Shown here: positions 28,833 to 38,762 of the stretch, piece by piece
How positions within the stretch are numbered: position 1 is the first letter of the stretch
Layout: the number at the start of each line of letters is the position of its first letter
Source of the DNA: Tetramitus jugosus
Taxonomy: Eukaryota > Heterolobosea > Eutetramitea > Acrasida > Vahlkampfiidae
DNA: 64,000 nucleotides
Direction: 5' to 3'
Assembly (NCBI GenBank): GCA_937625935.1
Contig: OW569389.1
Span: 124,001-188,000, forward strand
Program-made: the position numbers and the translations under genes
The notes under the pieces: generated by a model
Told to the model about the DNA's origin: nothing
Databases searched by the model: none
The model's input: only the letters and a program-made list of their open reading frames with translations

Positions 28833-30149
28833 ATGTCAAGAAATGTTTATTTTGCTGGTAAGAACCACTTTGGCTTCATACCAGATGATTTGAGCATCAT
28901 GTCCAGACCCGATATCAAGTTGAAGAATGGTTGTCCCCTCACCGTACCAGAGTACTTTGATATTTATGAACGGTATTTGAAGAAACCACTGAGAGGTCAA
29001 TCGATCAAACAAATGGAGTGTACTGCCACCGCATGTTACCTATTGACAACAGAAATGTCTCAAGTATTCTTTATAGGTCACAGAATTCGAAGGGATCTAG
29101 AATTGTCTGATGTCGTGTTGTTAACGAATACAGGTACGACCACTCCAGAGTTGATCAGCGGTGAAAGCAGCAGTGGTGATAACTCCGGAGAGACCAATGT
29201 TACTCGCTTGGCTGCTTTGGATGATTGTTGTATCAGTCTGATTGGAACAGGAACACGAAGTACTTTCTATTATTCACACATGTTGAATCGATTGTGGTTC
29301 ACAGGTGAGAATCTGATTGACAACTCTACAGGAGTTATTCCCAAACTGATTCAAGTGGAGCTGCCGATTGAATTGCACAACAAAAACATTGTGAAAATGA
29401 ACGGTACCAGTCACTCGATGCTCTTCTTGACTGCTGATGGTCTTTTGTTTGCTCTGGGGCAGTTCAGCCCTTCAAAGACAATGTCAAGAGTTGTGATACC
29501 AGGCATTATGGATGACAATAATTCTGCAGTGTTTGTCACAGATGTGCAATCAGGTTGGCACCACACATTGGTGTTGTTGAGTAATGGCGATTGTTATGGT
29601 ATTGGCTCATCACCCTATGGTCAATTGACATCAAAAGGAGACAAAGTCACATTCACATTATGCAACGTTCCTGGAAAGATAACATGGGCGCTAGCATGTA
29701 CGTATAGTTCATTCTTTGGAACTGAAGACGGATCAGTTTTTGCATGTGGGTACAATCACAATTATCGACTGGCGGTAAACTGTAGTCTGATCAGTGTCGC
29801 CCCTCCCCGATCTCTGAGTTTCCCGAAAGGACAAGTGAAGCATGTGTTTAGCTCTAACAACACAATAATTGTGGATCAGCAGAACGTGGTGTACATAACT
29901 GGATCAGATCGAAGAGGAGATGGCGAACAGAGCTCCCTAGCTAGGAATATTTCAATCTTAACAAAACCAATTCATATGGTCCAACAAATTTCAAGTGGCG
30001 ATTTTCGTATTGGCTTTGCTTCGAGTGTGAGTTTCAGCTTTCTTCACCTGAAACCAGATCCAATGAATACTGATTTTGCAAAGAAGTTGTTGTTTGCTCA
30101 GACGAAACAACAGTTGCTGGATGTTGATATTATTACACAGGAAGATTAG
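28833..30149 (+). CDS. RCC1-repeat protein, copy 1
   Basis: 438 residues, ATG at 28833, single exon. Beta-propeller repeats of the RCC1 type are visible: SMLFLTADGLLFALGQFS, SGWHHTLVLLSNGDCYGIGSSPYGQL and SSFFGTEDGSVFACGYNHNYRL, each with the h-(T/S)-xx-Lxx-(N/D)-Gx-(L/V)-(Y/F) pattern. There is no BTB or other domain. RCC1 propellers include Ran exchange factors, but most protist copies have unknown partners. The last 120 residues are conserved with copy 2 (31439) and include LKP-xxx-KKLLFAQ. The two are tandem paralogues. Confidence 0.75.
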   Translation: MSRNVYFAGKNHFGFIPDDLSIMSRPDIKLKNGCPLTVPEYFDIYERYLKKPLRGQSIKQMECTATACYLLTTEMSQVFFIGHRIRRDLELSDVVLLTNTGTTTPELISGESSSGDNSGETNVTRLAALDDCCISLIGTGTRSTFYYSHMLNRLWFTGENLIDNSTGVIPKLIQVELPIELHNKNIVKMNGTSHSMLFLTADGLLFALGQFSPSKTMSRVVIPGIMDDNNSAVFVTDVQSGWHHTLVLLSNGDCYGIGSSPYGQLTSKGDKVTFTLCNVPGKITWALACTYSSFFGTEDGSVFACGYNHNYRLAVNCSLISVAPPRSLSFPKGQVKHVFSSNNTIIVDQQNVVYITGSDRRGDGEQSSLARNISILTKPIHMVQQISSGDFRIGFASSVSFSFLHLKPDPMNTDFAKKLLFAQTKQQLLDVDIITQED

Positions 30150-30541
30150 TCTGAATTCTCAGATTGACTTTACGACCACACTTCACCAGCAGTTGATTAT
30201 CTTGTATGCCGATTCGATCTGAAACTGGTCAACCTCGGTAATGATGATACAACGCTGAATCCAGTAGAGAGATACGTATGTACATATTTCCTGTTTGGTG
30301 AGTTATCATTCTTCGACATTCAATGCCCCTTGAAATATTTGACGGAGTTCCTAACGATTCAACAACAAGAGATACAAATGATTAGAGTCTTGGATATATA
30401 AAAAGAATATGAAATCAAACTCATTAAAATGTCGTGAAAAACAGGATTTACTACGATAATATTGATCTAAAACTATTTAGTCATGGGAGTTGACAGATAT
30501 TTACAACAGGCTCGTAAGAGAAAAGTCTCTCGCGCACGAGA
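30150..30541. other. Intergenic, no gene recognised
   Basis: About 390 bp between convergent gene ends. Frames are short. An AATAAA-free AT-rich stretch with several TATA-like strings is present; nothing else was seen. Confidence 0.35.
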
Positions 30542-31027
30542 TTAAAACACTGGGCATTGAGTACCAACTGGTCTTAAGTTTCCACCTTGACCTGGAGCTC
30601 CTGGGCAGCATTGGAATTGTTGAGATGAATAACAAGCACCATTGCAAGACAATGGGGCATTAACAGGACAGAGTTGACGAGCTGGAGCTCCAGAGGATGG
30701 CTGATTGTTGACAGCGCAGGTTTGAATGTTTGGATCGTAGCAAGCCTTGTTGCAGCATCGGAGACCTACTGGACACAAGCATGCATCACCAACTGACAAA
30801 TCAGTGATGCAATTGTATTGATTGCTGCTGTAGCATTGCTCTTGAATTGGAGTAGGAACACCATTCACTGGAGGAGGAGTCCATCTACAACACAATGGAG
30901 TGTTTGGCTGAGCAGCACAGAGTGCAACTTTCTGTTGACAAGTACCTACTCCAGTTCCTTGTACTCTCAAGGCATTCAAGATGACACAAATGAAAAAGCA
31001 GCTGGCAATGATGCTAAAGACCTTCAT
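30542..31027 (-). CDS. Small secreted Cys-rich protein
   Basis: 161 residues. A signal peptide (SIIASCFFICVILNALRVQG) leads to a mature part with about 20 Cys and repeated blocks CYSSNQYNC, CYDPNIQTC and CYSSQQFQCC, each followed by a Gly/Pro-rich segment and LCP or CPV. The repeat pattern C-Y-x4-(Y/Q/F)-x-C followed by a C-P resembles small carbohydrate-binding modules of the CBM52 kind, found in protist secreted proteins. That link is a guess from spacing. It lies between the two RCC1 paralogues on the opposite strand. Confidence 0.6.
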   Translation of the reverse strand: MKVFSIIASCFFICVILNALRVQGTGVGTCQQKVALCAAQPNTPLCCRWTPPPVNGVPTPIQEQCYSSNQYNCITDLSVGDACLCPVGLRCCNKACYDPNIQTCAVNNQPSSGAPARQLCPVNAPLSCNGACYSSQQFQCCPGAPGQGGNLRPVGTQCPVF

Positions 31028-31438
31028 TTCAATCGTATTAGAGAATAGTGATTAGTTTGTTTGTTTTGGTTGTATTGTTTTGAATGAGAGCCAAAAGCAA
31101 CAATTTCAGGCCCTTTTATCTTTCAAATCTGAATTGAATTAGATTATCGTTCACTAAACAGTCGATATTTTTCATTTCATCAGGTTGTATTCGAATTCTG
31201 TGATAAAAAACAGAAACCCCGAGAACTACGGCTCACTATTTTTGGAGCAACCGTGTAACCTCTGCAGAAATTTACAGCAGGGTACCTGTAGATCAACAGT
31301 TCTTCGAGCCAACTTGATAGTACCTATGTTTGTGGTTTCTGGCTTGATTCTAGATGGAGGAATGGAAAGTTCGTTCGACTGACGAACTCAAGTCTCATTT
31401 CTTCAAGTCCGCAAGCAAGAAACAAAATCAACAAGTCA
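31028..31438. other. Divergent promoter region, no gene recognised
   Basis: About 410 bp between the secreted Cys-rich gene (minus) and RCC1 copy 2 (plus). A frame at 31185-31382 has no recognisable family. Nothing distinctive beyond AT-rich tracts was seen. Confidence 0.35.
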
Positions 31439-32746
31439 ATGTCGCGGTGTGTTTACTTTGCTGGAAGTCACCAACTAGGGTTTCAGCCAGAGGATACTGC
31501 TGAAAAGCCCTCGCCCGTCCAACCCTTTGGAGAGTACTTTGAAATTTATGAACGGTATTTGAAGAAACCACTGAGGGATCAATCGATCAAACAAATGGAG
31601 TGTACTGCCCATGCATGCTATCTCTTGACAACAGAAATGTCTCAGGTGTTCTTGATAGGTCACAAAACTCGAATAGATCACGGATTGAAGAATGTCATGT
31701 CGCCAATCTCTTCTGAGTCGAACACCTGTGAAAGCAGGAGTAGCGATGATCGAGATGGTGCTGGAGGGAGTAACATTACACACTTGGTTGCTTTGGATAA
31801 TTGCTGTATCAATTTGATTGGAACAGGAATACGAAGCACTTTCTATTATTCACACATGTTGAATCGATTATGGTTCACAGGTGGGGATCTGGTTAACAAC
31901 TCTACAGGAAGTGGTCCCATGATCACTCAAGTAGAGCTGCCGATTGAGTTACACAGCAAGGAAATTGTAAAAATGAATGGTACTCATCAATCAATGCTCT
32001 TCTTGACTTCTGATGGTCTCTTGTTTGCTCTGGGGCAGTTCAGCCCCTCAAAGACACTGTCAAGAGTTGTGATACCAGGCATTATGGATGACAATAATTC
32101 TGCAGTGCTTGTCACAGATGTGCAATTAGGTTGGGCCCATGCATTGGTGCTGTTGAGTAATGGTGAATGTTATGGTATTGGCTCATCACCCTATGGTCAA
32201 TTGACATCAAAAGGAGACAAAGACACATTCACATTATGCAACGTTCCTGGAAAGATAACATGGATACGAGCTTGCTTTCATCACTCGTTCTTTGGAACTG
32301 ATGACGGATCTGTTTATACTTGTGGACACAATGATAATTATCGGCTGGCATTAAACTGTAGCCGAACTTGCATCCCCTATGCCCGGCCTCTTAATTTCCC
32401 GAAAGGACAAGTGAAGCATGTGTTTGGCTCTAACGACACAATAATTGTGGATCAGCAGAACGTGGTGTACGTAACTGGATCCAGTCATGGAGGTTGTTGG
32501 CAGCACAAAATACCTTCCTCCATGGCCCGAAAACTGGCAATACTAACGAGGCCGATCGATATGATCCAAAATATTTCAAGTGGCGATTTTCGTATTGGCT
32601 TTGCTTCGAGTGTGAGTTTCAGTTTTCTCCACCTGAAACCAGCTCGTCCTAGGAATGCTGATTTCTCAAAGAAGCTATTGTTTGCTCAAAGGAAACAACA
32701 ATTTCTGGATATAGATATTATTACACAGGATGATGAGTCCTTGTGA
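31439..32746 (+). CDS. RCC1-repeat protein, copy 2
   Basis: 435 residues, ATG at 31439. It aligns throughout with the protein at 28833, with clear differences near the N-terminus (a 20-residue deletion after FQPED) and near residue 90. Long blocks are almost unchanged: SMLFLTSDGLLFALGQFSPS and ECYGIGSSPYGQLTSKGD. It is a tandem duplicate; DNA identity is uneven, highest over the middle repeats. Confidence 0.75.
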   Translation: MSRCVYFAGSHQLGFQPEDTAEKPSPVQPFGEYFEIYERYLKKPLRDQSIKQMECTAHACYLLTTEMSQVFLIGHKTRIDHGLKNVMSPISSESNTCESRSSDDRDGAGGSNITHLVALDNCCINLIGTGIRSTFYYSHMLNRLWFTGGDLVNNSTGSGPMITQVELPIELHSKEIVKMNGTHQSMLFLTSDGLLFALGQFSPSKTLSRVVIPGIMDDNNSAVLVTDVQLGWAHALVLLSNGECYGIGSSPYGQLTSKGDKDTFTLCNVPGKITWIRACFHHSFFGTDDGSVYTCGHNDNYRLALNCSRTCIPYARPLNFPKGQVKHVFGSNDTIIVDQQNVVYVTGSSHGGCWQHKIPSSMARKLAILTRPIDMIQNISSGDFRIGFASSVSFSFLHLKPARPRNADFSKKLLFAQRKQQFLDIDIITQDDESL

Positions 32747-33537
32747 GAATGAGATTTTGTTTGGAACAATCATAGAGAAACCGAACTGGAGATATGGAGA
32801 CAAACACCTAAAGTACTTTTCGCTCTGAGGGATCACTCTTTGTGTAAATGATGGTCTAATTTATAAAAGCATATTGCGGGCGATAGATGTCCAATTATGG
32901 CGTTGAAGAACACGATTTGGATGTTTGGGATCCCAGCTTAACTGATTCGTGAATGAAGCTTGTTGTTGTTCCTCAGAATCTTGCGCTTTGTTCAAGATAT
33001 CGGACAATTTTTGAGTTGAAAGATGAGGTGGATATGAATGTGCATGAAAGATTTCATTCTACCCTTCATTTTAATGGTTCTCGATTCCAACATGAATGCA
33101 AGCATTAACATGCACCAACATCAGTTCAAGCTCCTTGCTTCATCGTCTTCCTCCTTCGAAGCCCTCAATGTTAGAAGTGAAGATTCAAGCAAGATCAGTA
33201 ATTGTGCAATGTTGAACATGTATTCAAAAAATCACAAACCGAAATATTCTGCTTCTTGAATAGGATTTCTCTTTTCCTCATCGCGTTTCTCATTATCTGT
33301 TTTGGGCCGAATTATCCGCCATAGACCACTCACCTGTCCCCCTTTGGCGGATAATTCAGCCCGCTGTCACGAAAGAAAAGTGCCCTCTCAAAAAACACAA
33401 GCTTTTTGCGCAGTGTTGAGTTGAGACGGCATAACTTGTTGCTCTATCATCTGGGGTTTTTCTTCTTGCGGAAAACACATCAAAAACACACATAATAACC
33501 ACACCCACCCATCACACGCACGCAACACAAAAACATC
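32747..33537. promoter_or_regulatory. 790-bp intergenic region with a GC-rich palindrome
   Basis: No convincing gene; the open stretch at 33038-33259 lacks family features. The main feature is the inverted repeat at 33304-33362. The last 150 bp before 33538 are A/C-rich, as expected of a 5' UTR. Confidence 0.45.
33304..33362. repeat. 18-bp inverted repeat with E2F-like core
   Basis: GGGCCGAATTATCCGCCA and TGGCGGATAATTCAGCCC pair at 17 of 18 positions around a 23-nt spacer. The right arm contains TTTGGCGG, close to the E2F site TTTSSCGC. It lies about 180 bp upstream of the 33538 start. Confidence 0.65.
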
Positions 33538-35325
33538 ATGTACAGAAACAACTCGAACAACTACAACAACAACAACAGTAATACCATGTCGTCTCAACAC
33601 AATACTGACAATGGTGGAGGTGACCTAGACTCCATGCACGGTGCACTAGCCATGATGATCTCAACAGATGAACCCAACGTACTCAAGGGTCACATGAAAC
33701 AAAAGGGAGTCTTCTCCACGTACAAGCGACACTTTTTCGTGTTGAATACGGAGAGTGGTGTGTTTAGCAAGTACAAGAAGAATGGATATGATGCAGCGAC
33801 AGAGGTGATTCGAGTCAATGAGACAACCAATGTTCAAATCATGCCCGGAATGAACCTCTCTGGCAAACCAAACACGATTGCCGTGTTTCGAAAGGGTCAT
33901 TCTCCAATGATCCTTTTCGCCGAATCGGAGTCGGAGTATCAAGTTTGGTTACAAGCGTTGGAGCTTGTGAATGCGGGAAAGCAGAATGTGATTGCGTTCA
34001 TGAGCTCGAATGGTGCAGATGGTGTCAATAATAACAATAATGCAAACTCGGCGCACAACAATACCGATACGGATGCAACAGACAATATGGATGGGGATCA
34101 AGCTTCTCTACATCAACAAAATATGGCAAAAAAGAACAAGGCAAGTCTATTGAGTGCATTGGAGGCTGTGCTTGATTGTGCTGTCATTTCTGATGACAGA
34201 GGAACCATTGTCGGTTTCAACAAGGCCGCCGAGCAAATGTTCGGTTGGGATCGAGCGGAGATTTTGGGAGAAAACGTAAAAGTGCTGATGCCGGACTATT
34301 ATGCAACGTATCATGACTCGTTCATGACCAAGTATTATCATACGGGGCATAAGAAGCTGATTGGTATTCCTAGAAATTTGATTGCAAAGCACAAGAATGG
34401 GTCAACCTTCTCCTTGTCGTTGTCTCTCGGTGAAGTCACCTCTCAATCACAGCAATCGACCAATAGCTTTGGAAGTGGTGGAAACAGTGGAAGAGGATTC
34501 TCCAGTCCTAACACTGCTTCTACGAGCACCACTGCGCGTGGATCCAGTGGTGACATTGCTTTTATTGCACTGTTTCGTTATGCGACATCGAACAATGAAA
34601 ATAAAGCAAGTAATGGTGGTAGTAGTGGTGGCGATTCAGAGAATTCCATGATGAACGATGTGACGCTGGGACAGGATTTGTCAGAGGAGTTCAAGAATGC
34701 AAAGGAGAGTGCACTGAAAACATCGAAACAGTTGATGAAATCGTACGAGTCAAAGTTGATGGGCGTGTATGATGAGATGCAGACAAAGGTGGTGCTCATG
34801 GAGAGTAAACTAGAGATTCTAGAGAAGGAAAATCAGAGATTGACCAACCGAATGAGGTATCAAGTAGAGCAGGAGAAGCTCTTGCAAGAGGAGTTGGCTG
34901 TGCTGCAAGAAACACCAGAGCGCATCATTGTCAAGAAATTGTTGAGAAACAAGGACGCGTGCAGAGCGTTCCAAAAGTTTTGTCAAACTGAGAGCAAGAC
35001 CATACAGAATGCCATTCATTTCTTCCGTGATGCAGACAAGTTCCAACAACGGTTCGACAGCGAGGGAACATGCCTAGAATTTAATCACTTGGACGAGAAG
35101 ACTGAAATGCACACGAGTGCATACAGCATTTACACAAAGTACATTGAGTCACATGGAGTTCCAATCTCAGATTCCATGGAACTGTATTTTGAGAACCATT
35201 TGGCAACTCCTACACCAACCATGTTTGGTCCTCTGCAAACTGAAGTGGTCGATCTGTTGAAGGGCTCCCTGTACAAGAAATTTGCAGACAGTGCCGATGG
35301 AAAGAAGGTTCTCGCCACTATTTAA
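33538..35325 (+). CDS. PH-PAS-RGS signalling protein 2
   Basis: 595 residues. After a short Asn-rich start (a second ATG at 33586 is possible), a PH domain spans about 44-145 (NVLKGHMKQKGVFSTYKRHF, ILFAESESEYQVWLQALEL). A PAS domain spans about 206-345 (CAVISDDRGTIVGFNKAAEQ, MFGWDRAEILGENVKVLMPD, HTGHKKLIGIPRNL). A coiled coil runs about 375-457. An RGS fold occupies about 460-588 (RAFQKFCQTESKTIQNAIHF, YTKYIESHGVP, LKGSLYKKFADS). The order matches the protein at 24820, without its long PH insert. PAS may bind a small molecule or act in dimerisation; RGS would act on G-alpha. These roles are inferred from the families. Confidence 0.75.
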   Translation: MYRNNSNNYNNNNSNTMSSQHNTDNGGGDLDSMHGALAMMISTDEPNVLKGHMKQKGVFSTYKRHFFVLNTESGVFSKYKKNGYDAATEVIRVNETTNVQIMPGMNLSGKPNTIAVFRKGHSPMILFAESESEYQVWLQALELVNAGKQNVIAFMSSNGADGVNNNNNANSAHNNTDTDATDNMDGDQASLHQQNMAKKNKASLLSALEAVLDCAVISDDRGTIVGFNKAAEQMFGWDRAEILGENVKVLMPDYYATYHDSFMTKYYHTGHKKLIGIPRNLIAKHKNGSTFSLSLSLGEVTSQSQQSTNSFGSGGNSGRGFSSPNTASTSTTARGSSGDIAFIALFRYATSNNENKASNGGSSGGDSENSMMNDVTLGQDLSEEFKNAKESALKTSKQLMKSYESKLMGVYDEMQTKVVLMESKLEILEKENQRLTNRMRYQVEQEKLLQEELAVLQETPERIIVKKLLRNKDACRAFQKFCQTESKTIQNAIHFFRDADKFQQRFDSEGTCLEFNHLDEKTEMHTSAYSIYTKYIESHGVPISDSMELYFENHLATPTPTMFGPLQTEVVDLLKGSLYKKFADSADGKKVLATI

Positions 35326-35404
35326 ACACAATATGGATTACGGTATACAGTGAAACAATCAGAAGGACAATATCATTTTGTTTTTGCTTGCTTTATTTCT
35401 ATTG

Positions 35405-35460
35405 AATGTATTTACAACCACACATACACACATATATACACACGCACACACAGACACTCT
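35405..35460. repeat. CA/TA simple repeat
   Basis: A tract of CACACATACACACATATATACACACGCACACACAG type lies between the RGS gene and the next gene. It is imperfect and has no visible coding meaning. Confidence 0.7.
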
Positions 35461-35604
35461 TACATGCCTCGTACTAGACACACAGTCACTCTTGGTCAAT
35501 CATCCAGTGCTTACAATTCAGGATTGTTGGATACAGGTGATTGATTTCAACTCTTGGATGACTTGCGTTCGGTATAAGGTATGTCAACACATGAACCCGC
35601 ACGG

Positions 35605-35982
35605 TCAGTGTCGGTTCACCCAACCCTTTGCAATTTCTTTGTCAAACTTCCTCCTGAGGGCAGCACCTGAACCAAAGGCATCTTCGAAGAAATCAGCTTG
35701 ACCACAATCAGAAAAGTCCTGCTCAGCATCGAACACTTTGGAATCGTCAGCCACTTCCACCGATTTGGCATAGGTTGCATGCCAGTCAATGGAACTAAAG
35801 TAATGAGAGCCCGATGCTTGAGAATCGTCTCTCATTGGTTTACCATTGTTGTTGTTCGTGGTTCTAGTGGCCATTGCATTCATGGAGACATTTGTGCTAA
35901 AGGAGCACATCTTTTGTTGCTGCTGAGGTCTTGACTGTTGTTGAATCAATCTAGTTGACACGATAAACTTTCTTGCTTGCAT
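35605..35982 (-). CDS. Small probable mitochondrial protein
   Basis: 125 residues, ATG at 35982. The N-terminus (MQARKFIVSTRLIQQQSRPQ) is basic and free of acids, as in a mitochondrial presequence. The mature part contains SSIDWHATYAKSVEVADDSK and ends GSGAALRRKFDKEIAKGW. The family was not recognised. The promoter to its right is the long region 35983-36745. Confidence 0.5.
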   Translation of the reverse strand: MQARKFIVSTRLIQQQSRPQQQQKMCSFSTNVSMNAMATRTTNNNNGKPMRDDSQASGSHYFSSIDWHATYAKSVEVADDSKVFDAEQDFSDCGQADFFEDAFGSGAALRRKFDKEIAKGWVNRH

Positions 35983-36745
35983 CTTTATTGTTGTCGTTGA
36001 TAGTTTGTTGTTGTTGAAGTAGGAGGAAGGTTGGTTTCTAAAAGTGGAGTTTATGGAAAGGTGAAAGGAAAGGGAGTATATATATGTTTTTCTGCTAATA
36101 GTGCTCTATAGCCAGGTGAGTTTGAGTGGTTTTCTTTTGTTAGTTTTGAATAATGATTCACAAGAAGGGTGCTGGATGAAAATTTATAAAGAAACAGCTT
36201 CAATGACTCTCAGAGATCCGGAGCAGCAAGACATGTAAATATATCTATGGTGTTGTTTGGTCTTCTGTTGTATTATTTATCAAGAGATAATTAAAGTACC
36301 CTAGTAACCACATGATCACTCCTTATTTATGACAATAAAACCCAATAGTGCAACCCAGATCCCCTCGCTCGCTTTCCCCTTACCAGCAAGTAGAAATAAA
36401 TCAGCGACTTGTGTGGAGAATCAATATTGATCAGTCAATCACTTGGCTTCTCCGATGATCTTGCCTTCCAATAAAAACAGGGCATTTCGCTTCCAATAAA
36501 AATAAGCACAACGTTGAATCGATTTCGGAGTTGGAAGGAATTCCTCAAGTTCCAGAAATAAAGAAATTTTCCGACCCCAGTCAACGGAGTCAATCCAATA
36601 AAAGTTTCACATAAGTACTTGATCGCCATTTCTTTCTCTACCTTTTTCCCTGACCATATTATCAAAACAACTCGTTTACCAGGAATTCCAGCCTCGAGCA
36701 AGACCAAAACGAACAATCCCTACAGCACCTGACGAGAAAGTGAAA
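35983..36745. promoter_or_regulatory. 760-bp divergent promoter region
   Basis: There are no supported genes. Repeated TTCCAATAAAA strings (36465-36505 and 36592-36603) are the main pattern; they look like CCAAT motifs or a local repeat. A TATATATG string lies near 36079. The right end (A/C-rich) precedes the CH-domain gene. Confidence 0.4.
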
Positions 36746-38512
36746 ATGTCAAGCACAACCAAACCTTTTCCCTCGATGGCAGGGTTCGCATCGTCTCTGA
36801 CGGATGAAAATGAGGTTCCCCAGTGGATCCAAACACAACTCAACACTTTTACCAACTGGTGCAACACAACTATTCAAAAAAATCCCAGAGCAATCAGGGA
36901 AAACTTTCAACCCATGGTTGACCTTATTCAGGGACTCTACTCTGGCGTCAACTTGATGTACTTGGCAATTCAAATGACCGGTCGGGATAATGTGAACTTT
37001 AATCGTAAACCCACTCTCCGAATTCAGTGCATCCAAAATGTTCAAACAGCATTGGACATGTTTCAGCAGGACGGAGTTCGATTTGTAAACATTTCCGCGA
37101 ATGAAATTTGTCAAGGAAATTTGAAGTTGATTCTTGGGCTCATCTGGACAATTATTCGACATTATGAAGCCATTCACCTACCAACAAACAAGAGAGGTGA
37201 AGGACTAGGGGTCCCTGGACCCTTTTCTTCCACCTCTCAAGACTCTCGAATGTCCAGTGGTGATTCTCACAAGGAAAAACTGCGCAACTGGATTGAGTTA
37301 ATGACAGGTATTCGTCCCAGTAACTTTACAACTAGTTTCCAGGATGGTGATATTATCATGAAACTCGTTCAAAGATTACAAGAAGACAATCAACTGAGTC
37401 CCATGATCGATGATATGAACGATAGTCCGATCCTTAGAACAACAAAGGCCATGGAAGCAGCAAGAGAAGAATTCCGTGTCCCTATCATCATGAAACCAAG
37501 TGATATTGTTTATTCACCAGATGAGTTGTCAATGATGACCTACCTGATTTGTATGAACGCCAGTATGAAGGAATTTAAAGAGAGATTGGAGAGAGAAAAG
37601 AGCAAAGCATCTTTTGCTCGTTCACAGCAACCACCTATCTCAGCCAGTGCACCATCAATGAAGCAAGAAGATCATTTCGAAACCAAAGATAGAGACTATG
37701 ATTACTCAGAGTTCGCACGAAACCGAGCCGATGAAGATGACTATGGCACTTATACTCAGACTTCTCGTCGAACAAGTAACAGAGGCTACGACTATGAGAA
37801 TGAATTTCCAGAGGATATTTATCCAAGTTTTTCTCATGAAGAGCATCACTTTTACGATTTTGATGATGAGAGTGTGGATGCCGGTTCTCCTGTGATGCCA
37901 CCTCCTCCGCCACCAGAATTCAATCGAAACAAAGTTACCACTACAACTACTACTGTTGCAACAAGAAAAGCGCCACCAATTCCTCCAAAATTACCTCGTC
38001 GAACGACATCCACTACTGAGCAACGCTCAGAGCGCCGTCGTGACCAGCATGATGACTACGATCAATCTCGTTCAGACAACTATTATCCTGAGCAACAGCA
38101 AGAACATTATGGAGCAGAAAGATATGGACCTTACTCTGCCTATGGCCATCCGAGTGGTTACCACTCAGAAGTTCAGAACATGTACTATGATCACCACTAC
38201 TATCCACAACAACCAATGAATCCACCCCCACGCAGAACATTGCCTCCAGTTCCATATGGTCCTCAGCACGCTCATGCCATGTATCAGCATACTCATTATT
38301 CGACCAATCACTTTATAGCACCTCCACCTCCTCCAGCGCCCGTCACGGTCACCCAGACCACTAGAACTGTTCGACACGAAGTCCCTGCTCCAGTTACTAC
38401 GAGCAATGTGACAACCACATCCACCAATTCCACTGCCAATTCATCATTTGTGATTGTTGGAGATAGAAGATCGATGAAACGAGTGATGAAGAAAGGAGTT
38501 TTCATTTTGTAA
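36746..38512 (+). CDS. Actin-binding CH-CH protein with proline-rich tail
   Basis: 588 residues from the ATG at 36746. Two calponin-homology domains stand in tandem: CH1 at about 22-150 (VPQWIQTQLNTFTNWCN, CIQNVQTALDMF, GNLKLILGLIWTIIRHYE) and CH2 at about 175-285 (KLRNWIELMTGIRPSNFTTS, AMEAAREEF, LSMMTYLICMN). Such pairs form the actin-binding module of alpha-actinin, filamin and cortexillin. The remainder has an acidic/Tyr-rich part and proline runs (MPPPPPPEF, PPIPPKLPRR, APPPPPAPV) that suit SH3, WW or profilin binding. There are no spectrin or EF-hand repeats, so it is probably an actin adaptor rather than a true alpha-actinin. Confidence 0.8.
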   Translation: MSSTTKPFPSMAGFASSLTDENEVPQWIQTQLNTFTNWCNTTIQKNPRAIRENFQPMVDLIQGLYSGVNLMYLAIQMTGRDNVNFNRKPTLRIQCIQNVQTALDMFQQDGVRFVNISANEICQGNLKLILGLIWTIIRHYEAIHLPTNKRGEGLGVPGPFSSTSQDSRMSSGDSHKEKLRNWIELMTGIRPSNFTTSFQDGDIIMKLVQRLQEDNQLSPMIDDMNDSPILRTTKAMEAAREEFRVPIIMKPSDIVYSPDELSMMTYLICMNASMKEFKERLEREKSKASFARSQQPPISASAPSMKQEDHFETKDRDYDYSEFARNRADEDDYGTYTQTSRRTSNRGYDYENEFPEDIYPSFSHEEHHFYDFDDESVDAGSPVMPPPPPPEFNRNKVTTTTTTVATRKAPPIPPKLPRRTTSTTEQRSERRRDQHDDYDQSRSDNYYPEQQQEHYGAERYGPYSAYGHPSGYHSEVQNMYYDHHYYPQQPMNPPPRRTLPPVPYGPQHAHAMYQHTHYSTNHFIAPPPPPAPVTVTQTTRTVRHEVPAPVTTSNVTTTSTNSTANSSFVIVGDRRSMKRVMKKGVFIL

Positions 38513-38668
38513 TACAAACCGACCACTTTTTCTTTCCGTAGTTGTCAAATTTCTTCCGCCACCAGTTCGGATAATTTCACATCGGGAAATAACATTTCGT
38601 CCGTTGTAAATATTACATTACAACAACAAAATTCGTTTCACACAGAGTTTGGGCATGTCGTGAGCTGA

Positions 38669-38678
38669 CCCGCGCGGG
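38669..38678. repeat. GC palindrome between genes
   Basis: CCCGCGCGGG is a perfect palindrome inside a larger region with TTTGGGC (38648) and GCCCAAA (38677). It stands out in AT-rich intergenic DNA, about 90 bp upstream of the 38763 gene, and may bind a dimeric regulator. Confidence 0.4.
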
Positions 38679-38762
38679 CCCAAATGTCCCGCCTTCCCCA
38701 CAACAAACAACATCCTCTTTCAACAAACACAAGAGAAAAAAAAAGCAAAACAACAGTCAGTC

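Noticed and set aside
30542-31027. Venom- or toxin-like interpretation of the Cys-rich protein
   Set aside because: Cys spacing repeats fit a binding module better; there is no evidence of a toxin family.
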